Assembly (NCBI RefSeq): GCF_011683955.1
Contig: NZ_JAAQPI010000011.1
Span: 186,001 to 250,000, forward strand
Length of the DNA stretch: 64,000 nucleotides
Direction of reading: 5' to 3'
Origin: Pseudomaricurvus alkylphenolicus
Lineage (GTDB): Bacteria > Pseudomonadota > Gammaproteobacteria > Pseudomonadales > Cellvibrionaceae
Positions 1 through 8,657 of the stretch are shown piece after piece. The position numbers and the translations under genes are program-made. Positions within the stretch are counted from its first letter, which is position 1, and each line of letters opens with the position of its first letter. The notes below the pieces were generated by a model that saw only the letters and a program-made list of their open reading frames with translations, made no database searches and was not told the DNA's origin.

Positions 1-359
1 GTTATGTGGCCGAAGGTTCCGGCGAAAACATCTTTATCGTTCGTGACGGCATCATCTATACCCCCGAGTTGACCTCCTGCCTGGACGGCATTACCCGTGG
101 CACCATCTTCCAGCTGGCCGACGAGTTTGGCTACGAGGTTCGCGAAAAGCGTATCACCCGTGACGAGGTTTACGTTGCGGACGAGGCTTTCTTTACCGGT
201 ACCGCCGCTGAGGTTCTGCCCATCAACAGTCTGGATGGTCGCATCATCGGCGAGGGCCGCCGCGGTGAAATCACCACCAAGCTGCAGAGCACCTACTTTG
301 ATGTGGTCAAGGGCCAGAGTGAAGCTCATGCAGGCTGGCTGACTCCAGTGGCAGGCTAA
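1..359 (+). CDS. ilvE: Branched-chain amino acid aminotransferase, C-terminal part
   Basis: This is the 3' end of a class IV PLP-dependent aminotransferase that interconverts Val, Leu and Ile with their 2-oxo acids in the cytoplasm. The reading frame is open from the window edge (codons from base 3). It shows the family signatures EGSGENIF, the TSCLDGITRG segment that binds the cofactor phosphate, and ADEAFFTGTAAEV near the C-terminus. The N-terminal half, including the catalytic lysine, lies outside the window. The stop TAA is 24 bases before waaF. The order ilvE-waaF-waaC-waaG-waaP is the same as in Pseudomonas. Identity is firm; only the C-terminal roughly 118 residues are visible. Confidence 0.93.
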   Translation, partial: YVAEGSGENIFIVRDGIIYTPELTSCLDGITRGTIFQLADEFGYEVREKRITRDEVYVADEAFFTGTAAEVLPINSLDGRIIGEGRRGEITTKLQSTYFDVVKGQSEAHAGWLTPVAG

Positions 360-383
360 GCACCGCAGGACTTTAACATTCCT

Positions 384-1421
384 ATGTTCCAGCCCCAGCG
401 CATACTTATCGTCGGCCCGTCCTGGGTTGGCGATATGTTGATGAGCCACGCGCTCTATCGCCAGCTTAAAGCCCAATACCCTGAGTGCGAAATCGATGTG
501 TTGGCGCCGGACTGGTGCCGGGCGCTGCTTGAGCGTATGCCCGAAGTCAGCAACTCGATCGCCATGCCGGTAGGGCATGGCAGCTTGCAATTGGGAGTGC
601 GCCGCCGCTTGGCGGCCATGCTGGAACAGCGCGGTTACGATCAGGCAATCGTTTGCCCCAACTCTCTCAAATCTGCTCTGATTCCCTGGTTTGCCAATAT
701 TCCCCTGCGCACCGGCTGGTTGGGGGAAATGCGCTACTGGCTGCTCAATGATCCGCGCAAGCTCAATAAAGAAGCTTTTCCGTTGATGGTCCAGCGCTAT
801 GTGGCGCTCGCCGGCGAAGGTGTGCCCAGCGCCGAGCAGCTGCCGGAAATCTTACCGCCCAAGTTGACGGTTGATCGGGAAGCACAAGTAAAAGCCTTAC
901 AGCAGTTCTCACTGCCTGCGGAAAAATTGATCGGTCTGTGCCCGGGGGCGGAGTTCGGCCCCGCCAAGCGCTGGCCGGACTATCATTACGCTGAGCTCGC
1001 CGCTCGCCTGATTGACGATGGCTACCAGATCGCCTGTTTCGGTTCGGCCAAAGACGCGGAGGTGGTGCGGGAAATCGCCGCGCGCCTGACGGGGGACCAG
1101 CGTAAAAGGTTTCATGCGCTGGCGGGCAAAACCAGCCTGCCCCAGGCAATCGACTTGCTCGCCGCCTGTGATGCGGTGATTACCAACGACTCCGGGTTGA
1201 TGCACGTGGCCGCTGCGGTATCCACCCCGTTGGTGGCGCTCTATGGTCCCACCAGCCCGGACTTTACGCCGCCGCTGAGTGACAAGGCAGAGGTGATTCG
1301 TCTGATCGAAGGCTATTTGAAAATCCGCAAGGGCGACGCTGATCAGGGCTACCACCAGTCGATGATTGATATCAGCCCTGACCTGGTTGCCGACGCCCTG
1401 AACAAGGTGATGCCCGCGTGA
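384..1421 (+). CDS. waaF: ADP-heptose:LPS heptosyltransferase II
   Basis: A 345-residue GT-B (GT9) enzyme that adds the second L-glycero-D-manno-heptose to the LPS inner core at the cytoplasmic face of the inner membrane. The N-terminal motif GPSWVGDMLMSHAL (about 11-24) is the acceptor-side loop typical of WaaF. PGAEFGPAKRWP (near 187) and TNDSGLMHVAAA (near 267) form the ADP-heptose site. The length matches the family. Its end overlaps the waaC start by 4 bases (ATGA type), so the two are probably translationally coupled. It is the first gene after ilvE in the LPS core operon. Confidence 0.95.
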   Translation: MFQPQRILIVGPSWVGDMLMSHALYRQLKAQYPECEIDVLAPDWCRALLERMPEVSNSIAMPVGHGSLQLGVRRRLAAMLEQRGYDQAIVCPNSLKSALIPWFANIPLRTGWLGEMRYWLLNDPRKLNKEAFPLMVQRYVALAGEGVPSAEQLPEILPPKLTVDREAQVKALQQFSLPAEKLIGLCPGAEFGPAKRWPDYHYAELAARLIDDGYQIACFGSAKDAEVVREIAARLTGDQRKRFHALAGKTSLPQAIDLLAACDAVITNDSGLMHVAAAVSTPLVALYGPTSPDFTPPLSDKAEVIRLIEGYLKIRKGDADQGYHQSMIDISPDLVADALNKVMPA

Positions 1422-2428
1422 GAGTCCTGATTGTAAAAACCACGTCCATGGGCGATGTGATCCACACCCTGCCGGCACTGACTGATGCCAAACGCGCGCT
1501 GCCCCAGGTGCAGTTCGATTGGGTGGTGGAAGACAGTTTTGCCGAGGTGCCCAGCTGGCACCCAGCCGTGGATATGGTGATCCCGGTGGCCATTCGACGT
1601 TGGCGAAAGCACATTCTCGCGACCTTGCGTTCGAATGAGTGGAAGCAGTTTCGAACGCTGTTGCGAAAGCACCATTACGATCTGGTGATTGATGCCCAGG
1701 GATTGATCAAAAGTGCGTGGGTGACCTGGCTGACGAAAGCGCCGGCAGCGGGCTACGATCGCGAGTCAGCAAGGGAATCACTGGCTTCCTGGGCTTATCA
1801 GCATCGCTATAATGTGCCGCGGGAGTGCCATGCGGTGGAGAGAATTCGGCAGTTGTTTGCCAAAGCCCTCGACTACGAGCTGCCTGCCGGAAAAGGCAGT
1901 TATGGCCTCGATCGAAAGCGGTTTTGTGGTGGCACCCCCGAAGCACCCAACGTGGTGTTTCTGCACGGAACCACCTGGCATGACAAGCACTACCCCGAGG
2001 TCTACTGGCGCCAGTTGGCCCTGGAATTGACGCAACGCAATATTCGCGTGCGTCTGCCCTGGGGCAACGAGACGGAAAAAAATCGGGCCCATCGTATTGT
2101 CGACGGCATCGAAGGGGCTGAAGTGCTGCCCAAACTGAATCTCAATGGTGTTGCGGCTGTGCTGGGCCAGGCCTCTGCGGTAGTGGCGGTGGATACGGGA
2201 CTTGGTCACCTCAGCGCAGCGATGGACGTGCCCACCGTATCCTTATATGGTCCCACCAGCCCGGCGTTGGTCGGCGCTTACGGGGCCAACCAGATTCACC
2301 TGTGTGCATCCGATTGCGAGCCGGTATTGGCTGAGGCGGATCCGGCGGTATTCTCAGCGTTGACGCCGCAGGTGGTTCTGGGGGCATTGCAGCCCCTGTT
2401 GCCTGCCACAACCACTCCGGTGGTTTAA
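1418..2428 (+). CDS. waaC: LPS heptosyltransferase I
   Basis: A 336-residue GT9 glycosyltransferase that transfers the first heptose from ADP-heptose to Kdo of lipid A-Kdo2. Recognisable WaaC signatures are KTTSMGDVIHTLPALTDAKR (7-26), PVAIRRWRK, DAQGLIKSAW, and DTGLGHLSAAMDVP with YGPTSP in the C-terminal donor domain. Its GTG start lies inside the last codons of waaF, and it ends 4 bases before waaG, so all are read as one operon. Product specificity (I versus II) rests on the N-terminal and IRRWRK motifs and is secure. Confidence 0.95.
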   Translation: MRVLIVKTTSMGDVIHTLPALTDAKRALPQVQFDWVVEDSFAEVPSWHPAVDMVIPVAIRRWRKHILATLRSNEWKQFRTLLRKHHYDLVIDAQGLIKSAWVTWLTKAPAAGYDRESARESLASWAYQHRYNVPRECHAVERIRQLFAKALDYELPAGKGSYGLDRKRFCGGTPEAPNVVFLHGTTWHDKHYPEVYWRQLALELTQRNIRVRLPWGNETEKNRAHRIVDGIEGAEVLPKLNLNGVAAVLGQASAVVAVDTGLGHLSAAMDVPTVSLYGPTSPALVGAYGANQIHLCASDCEPVLAEADPAVFSALTPQVVLGALQPLLPATTTPVV

Positions 2429-2432
2429 GCTA

Positions 2433-3572
2433 ATGAGCGCCAGTCTGGGTTTCTGCCTCTACAAATATTTTCCATTCGGTGGTTTGCAGCGGGATTTACT
2501 GCGCATCGCACAGGCCTGTCACAAGCGTGGTGCCCGAATACGGGTTTACTGTTTTTCCTGGCAGGGTGACTGCCCCGACTGGATTGAGAGAGTGACCGTT
2601 CCTCGCAAGGGCTGGAGCAGCCAAAGCAAGAACCGTCATTTTTACGATTGGGTGCAGCAGCATCGTCGCAACAACCCGGTGGATTGCCTGGTGGGCTTCA
2701 ACAAAATGCCGGGGCTGGATGTCTACTACGCTGCCGATGGTTGTTATGAGGCCAGGGTTACGGAACTCTACGGGCGAATCTATCGCCTCGGAGGCCGCTA
2801 CCGCCATTTCTCGGAGTACGAAGCTGCCGTTTTTGGCCGCGGTGAGCCTACCGAGGTGTTGATGATTTCGCGTCTCCAGGTACCCATCTTTCAGCGTTTT
2901 TATCAGACCGAAGACAAACGTTTGCACCTATTGCCACCGGGTATTGCCCGCGACCGCATTGCGTCGGACGACAGTGAACACATTCGCCGGCAATTTCGTC
3001 GAGAGTTTGGCATTGCGGACGACGAATGCCTGCTATTGATGGTGGGGTCAGGGTTCAAAACCAAGGGCGTCGACCGCAGTGTTCGTGCCCTCGCCAGTCT
3101 CCCCGCAGAGCAGCGTCAGAAAACCCGTTTATTTGTAGTGGGGCAGGACAGACCGGCTGCCATTCAGCGCCTGGCACGCAAACTTGGCGTGGCTGAGCGT
3201 TTCCAGATCTTTTCCGGTCGCGATGATATTCCCCGCTTTATGCAAGGGGCGGATCTGCTGGTCCACCCGGCTCGCCATGAAAACACCGGTACCGTGCTGG
3301 TGGAAGCGGTGGTTGCCGGTCTGCCGGTTATGGTGACCGATGTTTGCGGCTACGCTCATTACATCAGCGATGCCGATATGGGCGAGGTGCTGGCATCGCC
3401 TTATGAGCAGTCGGCGTTTGATCATTCCCTGGCGCGGATTCTGCCCGAGCTGATAACCGGGCGTACCCAGTGGCGGCAACGGGGGCGTCAGTTTGCGGCT
3501 GAGCAGGACGTCTTCAGTATGCCGGAGGTGGCGGCGGAGCATATTCTGCGGTTTGCCGGAGGCCAGTCGTGA
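2433..3572 (+). CDS. waaG: LPS core UDP-glucose:(heptosyl) alpha-1,3-glycosyltransferase
   Basis: A 379-residue GT4 (GT-B) enzyme that adds the first hexose to heptose II of the LPS core. The N-terminus carries the WaaG glycine loop in LYKYFPFGGLQRDL (9-22). The C-terminal domain has GSGFKTKGVDRSV and the donor-binding HPARHENTGTVLVEA with its E-x7-E glutamates. It starts 4 bases after waaC and overlaps waaP by 4 bases. The sugar added in this organism cannot be read from sequence; glucose is the family norm. Confidence 0.93.
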   Translation: MSASLGFCLYKYFPFGGLQRDLLRIAQACHKRGARIRVYCFSWQGDCPDWIERVTVPRKGWSSQSKNRHFYDWVQQHRRNNPVDCLVGFNKMPGLDVYYAADGCYEARVTELYGRIYRLGGRYRHFSEYEAAVFGRGEPTEVLMISRLQVPIFQRFYQTEDKRLHLLPPGIARDRIASDDSEHIRRQFRREFGIADDECLLLMVGSGFKTKGVDRSVRALASLPAEQRQKTRLFVVGQDRPAAIQRLARKLGVAERFQIFSGRDDIPRFMQGADLLVHPARHENTGTVLVEAVVAGLPVMVTDVCGYAHYISDADMGEVLASPYEQSAFDHSLARILPELITGRTQWRQRGRQFAAEQDVFSMPEVAAEHILRFAGGQS

Positions 3573-4387
3573 ACCTGTATTTACGCGAGGAATTCCAGCG
3601 CTTATGGCGAGGGCAGGACCCGTTTGACGCCGTGCAATCGCTGCAGGGAAAAGTGTATCGGGAGCTGGAGGGGCGACGAACCCTGCGTTTCGAAGAGGGT
3701 GGCCGGGGTTACTTCCTGAAGTTGCACCGGGGTGTTGGCTGGAAGGAAATTATCAAGAATCTTATCCAGGGGCGTCTGCCGATACTGGGGGCCGCCAACG
3801 AAAAAGCCGCCGTCGATGCCCTCCAGACGATTGGCGTGGGCACTATGTCGGTGGCGGCATTTGGTGAACGTGGGGAAAATCCGGCCAGGCGACTGTCTTT
3901 TATTGTCACCGATGCGATAGAGCCCTCGATTTCATTGGAAGACCTGGCGCTGGAATGGCGTCAACGTCCGCCCCTGCTGTCTCTCAAGCGAAAATTGCTG
4001 GAGCGGGTATGCGATATGAGTCGCGAGATGCACCAGGCGGGTATCAATCACCGCGATTTTTATATCTGCCATTTTCTGCTGCGCAATCGCGCGGACTGCG
4101 AGTCCGATGCTACCGGTACAGTGCCTGATCTCGCCCTGATCGATCTGCATCGCGCCTTGATTCATCGCCATTTGCCTTATCGCTGGCGGCTCAAGGATCT
4201 CGCCAGCCTCTACTATTCCTCCTTTGATGTGCCGCTGAGCCTGCGTGACAAATTGAGGTTTATCCGCCGTTACAGCAATCGTCCGCTGCGAGAAGAGCTG
4301 CACCAAAACCGGCGCCTATGGCAGCAGGTGGAACTGAAGGCTCAGAAGCTGTATGCCAAGGCCCTGCGCAAGGGCATCGTACGTTGA
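3569..4387 (+). CDS. waaP: LPS core heptose(I) kinase
   Basis: A 272-residue protein-kinase-like enzyme that phosphorylates O-4 of heptose I, giving the negative charges that stabilise the outer membrane. RRTLRFEEGGRGYFLKLHRG holds the ATP-binding lysine (near 50). HQAGINHRDFYICHFLL (near 156) is the catalytic loop with its aspartate. LIDLHRALI supplies the metal-binding aspartate. It overlaps waaG by 4 bases. In Pseudomonas waaP is essential and sits at the same place in the operon. A basic C-terminus (KAQKLYAKALRKGIVR) is typical. Confidence 0.94.
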   Translation: MNLYLREEFQRLWRGQDPFDAVQSLQGKVYRELEGRRTLRFEEGGRGYFLKLHRGVGWKEIIKNLIQGRLPILGAANEKAAVDALQTIGVGTMSVAAFGERGENPARRLSFIVTDAIEPSISLEDLALEWRQRPPLLSLKRKLLERVCDMSREMHQAGINHRDFYICHFLLRNRADCESDATGTVPDLALIDLHRALIHRHLPYRWRLKDLASLYYSSFDVPLSLRDKLRFIRRYSNRPLREELHQNRRLWQQVELKAQKLYAKALRKGIVR

Positions 4388-4403
4388 CCGGTAGACGCTG
4401 AGC

Positions 4404-5825
4404 ATGGCAGATCAAATCAGTTTTCAAAAGCTGGCGAGCGCTGGCCGTCGCCCTGAGCTGCCCTTGGCACTGAATCTTAACGGCAACGAGCTGATCATCG
4501 ATACCTGGCTGCGGACCTTGCCTGGCAAACGCTATGTTGGCAGAGCAACCTGGCGGGGTCAGACGGTACTGGCCAAAATTTATCTGGGTAAGCGTGCCCT
4601 CACCAAAGCGGGTCTAGAAGTGCAGGGCAGTCGACGCCTGCTGCAGGCGAAGCTGCCATCACCGGAAGTGATTCACCACGGCCAGCTGACTGATGGCAAA
4701 GCCGCCTGGGTGGTGAGCCGCTTCTTGCCCGATAGCTGTAGCCTTGAGCAGCAGATCGGATTGCAGGTGGATTCCCTGTCGCTGGAGGACGAAGGTCTGC
4801 CCTGGGCCGTCAAAACCGCGCACACCATCGCACGCATGCACAATGCGGGGTTACAGCAGAAAGATATCCACCCCGGTAATTTTCTGTTCAGCGATGAGCA
4901 GTGTTGGATCATCGATACTGCCGACATTAAAGCCTTGGACGGCCACCATGATCGGGCTTACAACCTGGGCGTGTTCCTGTCGCAGCTGCCCGAACCCTGG
5001 TGGCCTGGTTTGCATGCCGCCTATCAGCGATTGGCCGACACCGGGCTGGATTATGGTACAGTGTGCGCGCTCGCGTGGGACTGGCAGGCGCGCCGCGCCG
5101 AAGACCTTGCCGAAAAGAGCGTGCGTGACTGCAGCTTGTTTGAAACCCGTGAAAGCTGGCGCCGTTTTCAATCCTGCTGGCGTGAAGACAGTGAGTCGCT
5201 ACGACCGTTGCTGGACGACCTCGACGGGGTCATAGCGCGCTCCAGGATCCTTAAAGATGGCGGCAGCGCCACCGTCAGTGAGATCGAATGGCAAGGGCGC
5301 AGGCTGGTGATCAAGCGCTACAACCTTAAGGGGTTGATGCACAGGCTCAAGCGTTTTTGGCGACCAACCCGCGCTTGGCACAGTTGGCAGGCGGGGCACC
5401 GGCTGCGAGGTTTGGGGGTGAACACTCCGAGGCCGGTTGCCATGGTGGAAGAGCGCTTTGGCGCATTGCGAGGCCGCGGCTACCTGATTACGGAGCACAG
5501 CGTGGGGGAAGATCTGCTCAAGGTCTGCGAGACCGCAGAGGAGCCTTTGCTGCACAAAATTGCCAATGCCTTACAGGGTTTGCTGCAGGTGATGGAGCGA
5601 TATCGCATCAGCCACGGTGATTTCAAAGCCACCAATCTGCTCTGGGAGCAGGGATTGGTGGTGATTGATTTGGATGCGGTGCGTTGGCACCGCAGCATCG
5701 GCAGCTGGCAAAAGGCCAATGCCAAGGACGAAGCGCGACTGTTACGTAACTGGGCGGTTGACTCTTTACCGCGAGATTGCATCGAGTCCGCTCTAACGGA
5801 ACAAGAACAGACACTACAGAATTGA
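4404..5825 (+). CDS. Tandem kinase-fold protein (InaA/LPS kinase family), PA5006-like
   Basis: A 473-residue protein made of two kinase-like domains. The first (about 20-235) has a lysine strand near GQTVLAKIYLGKRA, a catalytic-loop-like QQKDIHPGNFLF and a metal-binding-like IIDTADI. The second (about 255-470) has RRLVIKRYNLKG, a clean catalytic loop SHGDFKATNLLW and VVIDLDAVRW. It lies 16 bases after waaP and 24 bases before the carbamoyltransferase gene, so it belongs to the core-LPS operon. From memory, Pseudomonas carries a similarly sized gene at the equivalent position. A role in phosphorylating core heptose is likely but the substrate is unknown. Both domains keep a plausible catalytic aspartate, so neither is an obvious pseudokinase. 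Confidence 0.75.
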   Translation: MADQISFQKLASAGRRPELPLALNLNGNELIIDTWLRTLPGKRYVGRATWRGQTVLAKIYLGKRALTKAGLEVQGSRRLLQAKLPSPEVIHHGQLTDGKAAWVVSRFLPDSCSLEQQIGLQVDSLSLEDEGLPWAVKTAHTIARMHNAGLQQKDIHPGNFLFSDEQCWIIDTADIKALDGHHDRAYNLGVFLSQLPEPWWPGLHAAYQRLADTGLDYGTVCALAWDWQARRAEDLAEKSVRDCSLFETRESWRRFQSCWREDSESLRPLLDDLDGVIARSRILKDGGSATVSEIEWQGRRLVIKRYNLKGLMHRLKRFWRPTRAWHSWQAGHRLRGLGVNTPRPVAMVEERFGALRGRGYLITEHSVGEDLLKVCETAEEPLLHKIANALQGLLQVMERYRISHGDFKATNLLWEQGLVVIDLDAVRWHRSIGSWQKANAKDEARLLRNWAVDSLPRDCIESALTEQEQTLQN

Positions 5826-5849
5826 CAGTTTTTTAGAAGGAATCAGCCC

Positions 5850-7604
5850 GTGTCACTGATCGTTTTAGGATTATCCGGGGCGCTGAACCACGATCCCTCT
5901 GCCGCGCTTTACATCGATGGCAAGCTCGTGGCCGCCGCCGAGGAAGAGCGTTTTGTTCGTGACAAACACGCCAAAAACCGCCTGCCCTACGAGGCCGCGA
6001 AATTCTGTATCCAGCAGGCCGGTATTCAACCGGCCGACATCAATGTGGTGGCGATTCCATTTGCTCCCATCAGCCTATTTGAACCCCACCGCTGGCGCTA
6101 TGCCAAGCGCTACTGGTACGCGCCGGATCGTGCTCTTGATGCCATTGTGAACGGCAACCGCCGCTACCGCCGTTACAAAAAGAAGATTACCTGGTTACTG
6201 GAACAATTGGGTATTAACCCCAAGCAGGTGCAGTTGGATTCGGTGGAACATCATCTGGCCCATGCCTCCAGTGCCTATCACTGCAGCGGTTTTAAAGAAA
6301 AAACCGCAATCATGGGCATTGATGGCAAGGGTGAATATGCCACCACTTTCTTTGGTTATGGTGAAAACGGCAAAATCCACAAGATCAAAGAATTTGTCGA
6401 TCCCGATTCCCTAGGCGGCCTCTATGGTGCCATTACCGAATTTCTCGGTTTTGAAATGCTCGATGGTGAATACAAGGTCATGGGTATGGCGCCCTACGGT
6501 GATGCCAGCAAATATGACTTTTCCCGTCTGGCGGAATTCAAAGATGGCGAATTGGTGATCAACACCGACTATGCCAATGTGATCGGGCTGCGCCGTCACA
6601 AGGACAAGGGCAAAGGTTATTATTTTAGCGACAAGCTGATCGACTGGCTCGGTCCCAAGCGCGACGGGGATATTGCCGACGATCCGTACGTTCACTATGC
6701 TGCCAGCATGCAGGCCTTGTTTGAAAAGCTGGCGCTGCAGATGATGGATTACTACCTGGGCGACATTATTCGCGAAACCGGCAAACTGGCCTTTGCCGGT
6801 GGTGGGGCCTTAAACGTCAAGCTGAATCAGAAAATCATCGCCCGCGAAGAGCTGAAAGAGCTGTTTGTTCAGCCCGCCTCGGGGGATTCCGGTACTGCCA
6901 TTGGCGCGGCTGCCTACGCTTCGGAGCAGCGTGGCGTCTCGGTGGAGAAAATGGAGCATGTTTACCTCGGCCCCAGTTATACCAGCGAAGAAGTGGTAGC
7001 GGCCTGCGCCAAGCATCCGCACCAGCCCCAGTGGAACAAGATCGACGAGGTGCCGGCGGAAATTGCCAAAATCTTGGCTGATGGTAACCCGGTTGCCTGG
7101 TTCCAGGGGCGTATGGAGTTTGGTCCCCGTGCCCTGGGCGGTCGCTCTATCCTGGGGTGTCCGTCGGCGTCCGGTGTCGCGGACCGCATTAACGAGCAGA
7201 TCAAGTTTCGTGAGCGCTGGCGTCCCTTTTGTCCCAGTATGCTCAGCCGTGTGGCGCCGGAGATGTTCAAAGTTGATCATCCCGCGCCCTACATGACCTT
7301 TACTTTCGAAGTGAAGGACGAGTGGAAAACCCGGGTGCCCGAGGTCGTTCATGAGGATGGCACGGCCAGGGCCCAGGCGCTGCAGCCCGGTGTTAACGAG
7401 CCCTATTACCGACTGATGGAAGAAATGGAAAAGCTCACCGGTAATGGTGTGGTGCTCAATACCTCCTTGAACCGACGCGGTGAGGCCATGGTGTGTTCGC
7501 CCACCGATGCGCTGAACATGTTCTTCGGTTCGGATCTGGAGTATCTGATCATGGAAGATATTTTGGTCGTAAAAGAAACCGCCTCAACTGCGGTTGAGTC
7601 TTAA
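5850..7604 (+). CDS. Carbamoyltransferase (NodU/CmcH family), probable LPS core modification
   Basis: A 584-residue two-domain O-carbamoyltransferase. The N-terminal Kae1/YrdC-like domain begins GLSGALNHDPSAALYIDG and contains EHHLAHASSAYHCS, whose histidines bind metal, then GGGALNVKLNQK. The C-terminal NodU domain contains GRMEFGPRALGGRSILGCP. The family moves the carbamoyl group of carbamoyl phosphate onto a sugar hydroxyl using ATP. In Pseudomonas the equivalent gene (wapO) carbamoylates core heptose, and its position here after waaP supports the same role. The GTG start at 5850 is chosen because AGAAGGA lies 8-14 bases upstream. Confidence 0.88.
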   Translation: MSLIVLGLSGALNHDPSAALYIDGKLVAAAEEERFVRDKHAKNRLPYEAAKFCIQQAGIQPADINVVAIPFAPISLFEPHRWRYAKRYWYAPDRALDAIVNGNRRYRRYKKKITWLLEQLGINPKQVQLDSVEHHLAHASSAYHCSGFKEKTAIMGIDGKGEYATTFFGYGENGKIHKIKEFVDPDSLGGLYGAITEFLGFEMLDGEYKVMGMAPYGDASKYDFSRLAEFKDGELVINTDYANVIGLRRHKDKGKGYYFSDKLIDWLGPKRDGDIADDPYVHYAASMQALFEKLALQMMDYYLGDIIRETGKLAFAGGGALNVKLNQKIIAREELKELFVQPASGDSGTAIGAAAYASEQRGVSVEKMEHVYLGPSYTSEEVVAACAKHPHQPQWNKIDEVPAEIAKILADGNPVAWFQGRMEFGPRALGGRSILGCPSASGVADRINEQIKFRERWRPFCPSMLSRVAPEMFKVDHPAPYMTFTFEVKDEWKTRVPEVVHEDGTARAQALQPGVNEPYYRLMEEMEKLTGNGVVLNTSLNRRGEAMVCSPTDALNMFFGSDLEYLIMEDILVVKETASTAVES

Positions 7605-7629
7605 TTCCCTTGATTCAGGTAACCCTGCC

Positions 7630-8652
7630 ATGAGCCAGGCCATCGCATTTATTAATCCGCGTGTATCCACTAACAACGTCGGTGATCATTTTATCGAGGA
7701 TAGCGTCAAGCGCATTCTGGACTTTGACCCTCAACGCAGCATTGATATTGACCCGCGCAAACCACTCAACCCGGGTGACATCGAGCGCATCAATGAGTGC
7801 GACGTGGCGGTAATTGTCGGGACCAATCTGTGGTACCGCCACATCGCCAAACTCGGTCGTTGGATGATCTCCGTTGAAGAGCTACGTCAGATTAAGATTC
7901 CGTTCGTACCCCTGGGGGTAGGAACCACTCAGCATCGTCACGAAGTGGACACCTTTGCCTTCGACGAAGAAACCGTGCTGTTGTTGCAGGAAATTCACAA
8001 CAAGTGTGAATTTTCCAGTGCTCGCGATCCACGCACTTACGATACTCTCAAAAAGGCCGGTATCGAGAATGTGCGCATGACCGGTTGTCCGACACTGTAT
8101 CGCAGCCTCAAGCCAGAGTGGGCATTGAATAAAAAGAATGCCAAAGAAGTGGTGATTACCGCTCGCAAGGGGCATGACCGCAATATCAATATCATTGTGG
8201 ACGAATTGATTAAACGCGGCATGAAACCTGTGCTGGCTGCACAGAAAATCAAGGATCTGTACTGCGCCCGTCGGCGCCTGCCGTTGTTCCAGCGCAAGAT
8301 GGATACTCTTTACGAGTTCGACATCAAGCCCTATCAGGCACTGGTGGACAATGCTTACGGCGCTATTGGCTGGCGCTTGCACGGCAACATGTTCCACCTG
8401 GCCCATGGCAATCCCACCATGTTCTTTGCCAATTGTTCACGCTGCCTGTCATTCAGCGAAGCATTTGAATTGCCGTGTATTTACGCCGAAGACAAAGAGG
8501 TGATTGCCAAAGCGGATCTGATTGAATCCGTGGAACGTTTTCTGGCGGCGGACTACTTTGACAAGTTTATTCCCCGTTATGCGGCCAATTATCAGGAGAT
8601 GGCATCGTTTCTGGATGCCAATGGTTTGCGACATAACCTGACTAAGTGCTAG
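7630..8652 (+). CDS. Polysaccharide pyruvyl transferase family protein
   Basis: A 340-residue protein of the WcaK/CsaB family. The N-terminus INPRVSTNNVGDHFIEDSV is the family's nucleotide-fold start. The later segment YGAIGWRLHGNMFHLAHGNP contains the conserved R-L-H-G that is diagnostic of pyruvyl transferases. An in-frame earlier start (7594) exists inside the previous gene, but ATG 7630 gives a proper N-terminus and is preceded by AGGTAACC. It is 25 bases after the carbamoyltransferase and is the last gene of this + strand run, so it probably adds a ketal pyruvate (or related group) to the core or a surface glycan. The substrate is not known. Confidence 0.75.
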   Translation: MSQAIAFINPRVSTNNVGDHFIEDSVKRILDFDPQRSIDIDPRKPLNPGDIERINECDVAVIVGTNLWYRHIAKLGRWMISVEELRQIKIPFVPLGVGTTQHRHEVDTFAFDEETVLLLQEIHNKCEFSSARDPRTYDTLKKAGIENVRMTGCPTLYRSLKPEWALNKKNAKEVVITARKGHDRNINIIVDELIKRGMKPVLAAQKIKDLYCARRRLPLFQRKMDTLYEFDIKPYQALVDNAYGAIGWRLHGNMFHLAHGNPTMFFANCSRCLSFSEAFELPCIYAEDKEVIAKADLIESVERFLAADYFDKFIPRYAANYQEMASFLDANGLRHNLTKC

Positions 8653-8657
8653 CCCGA

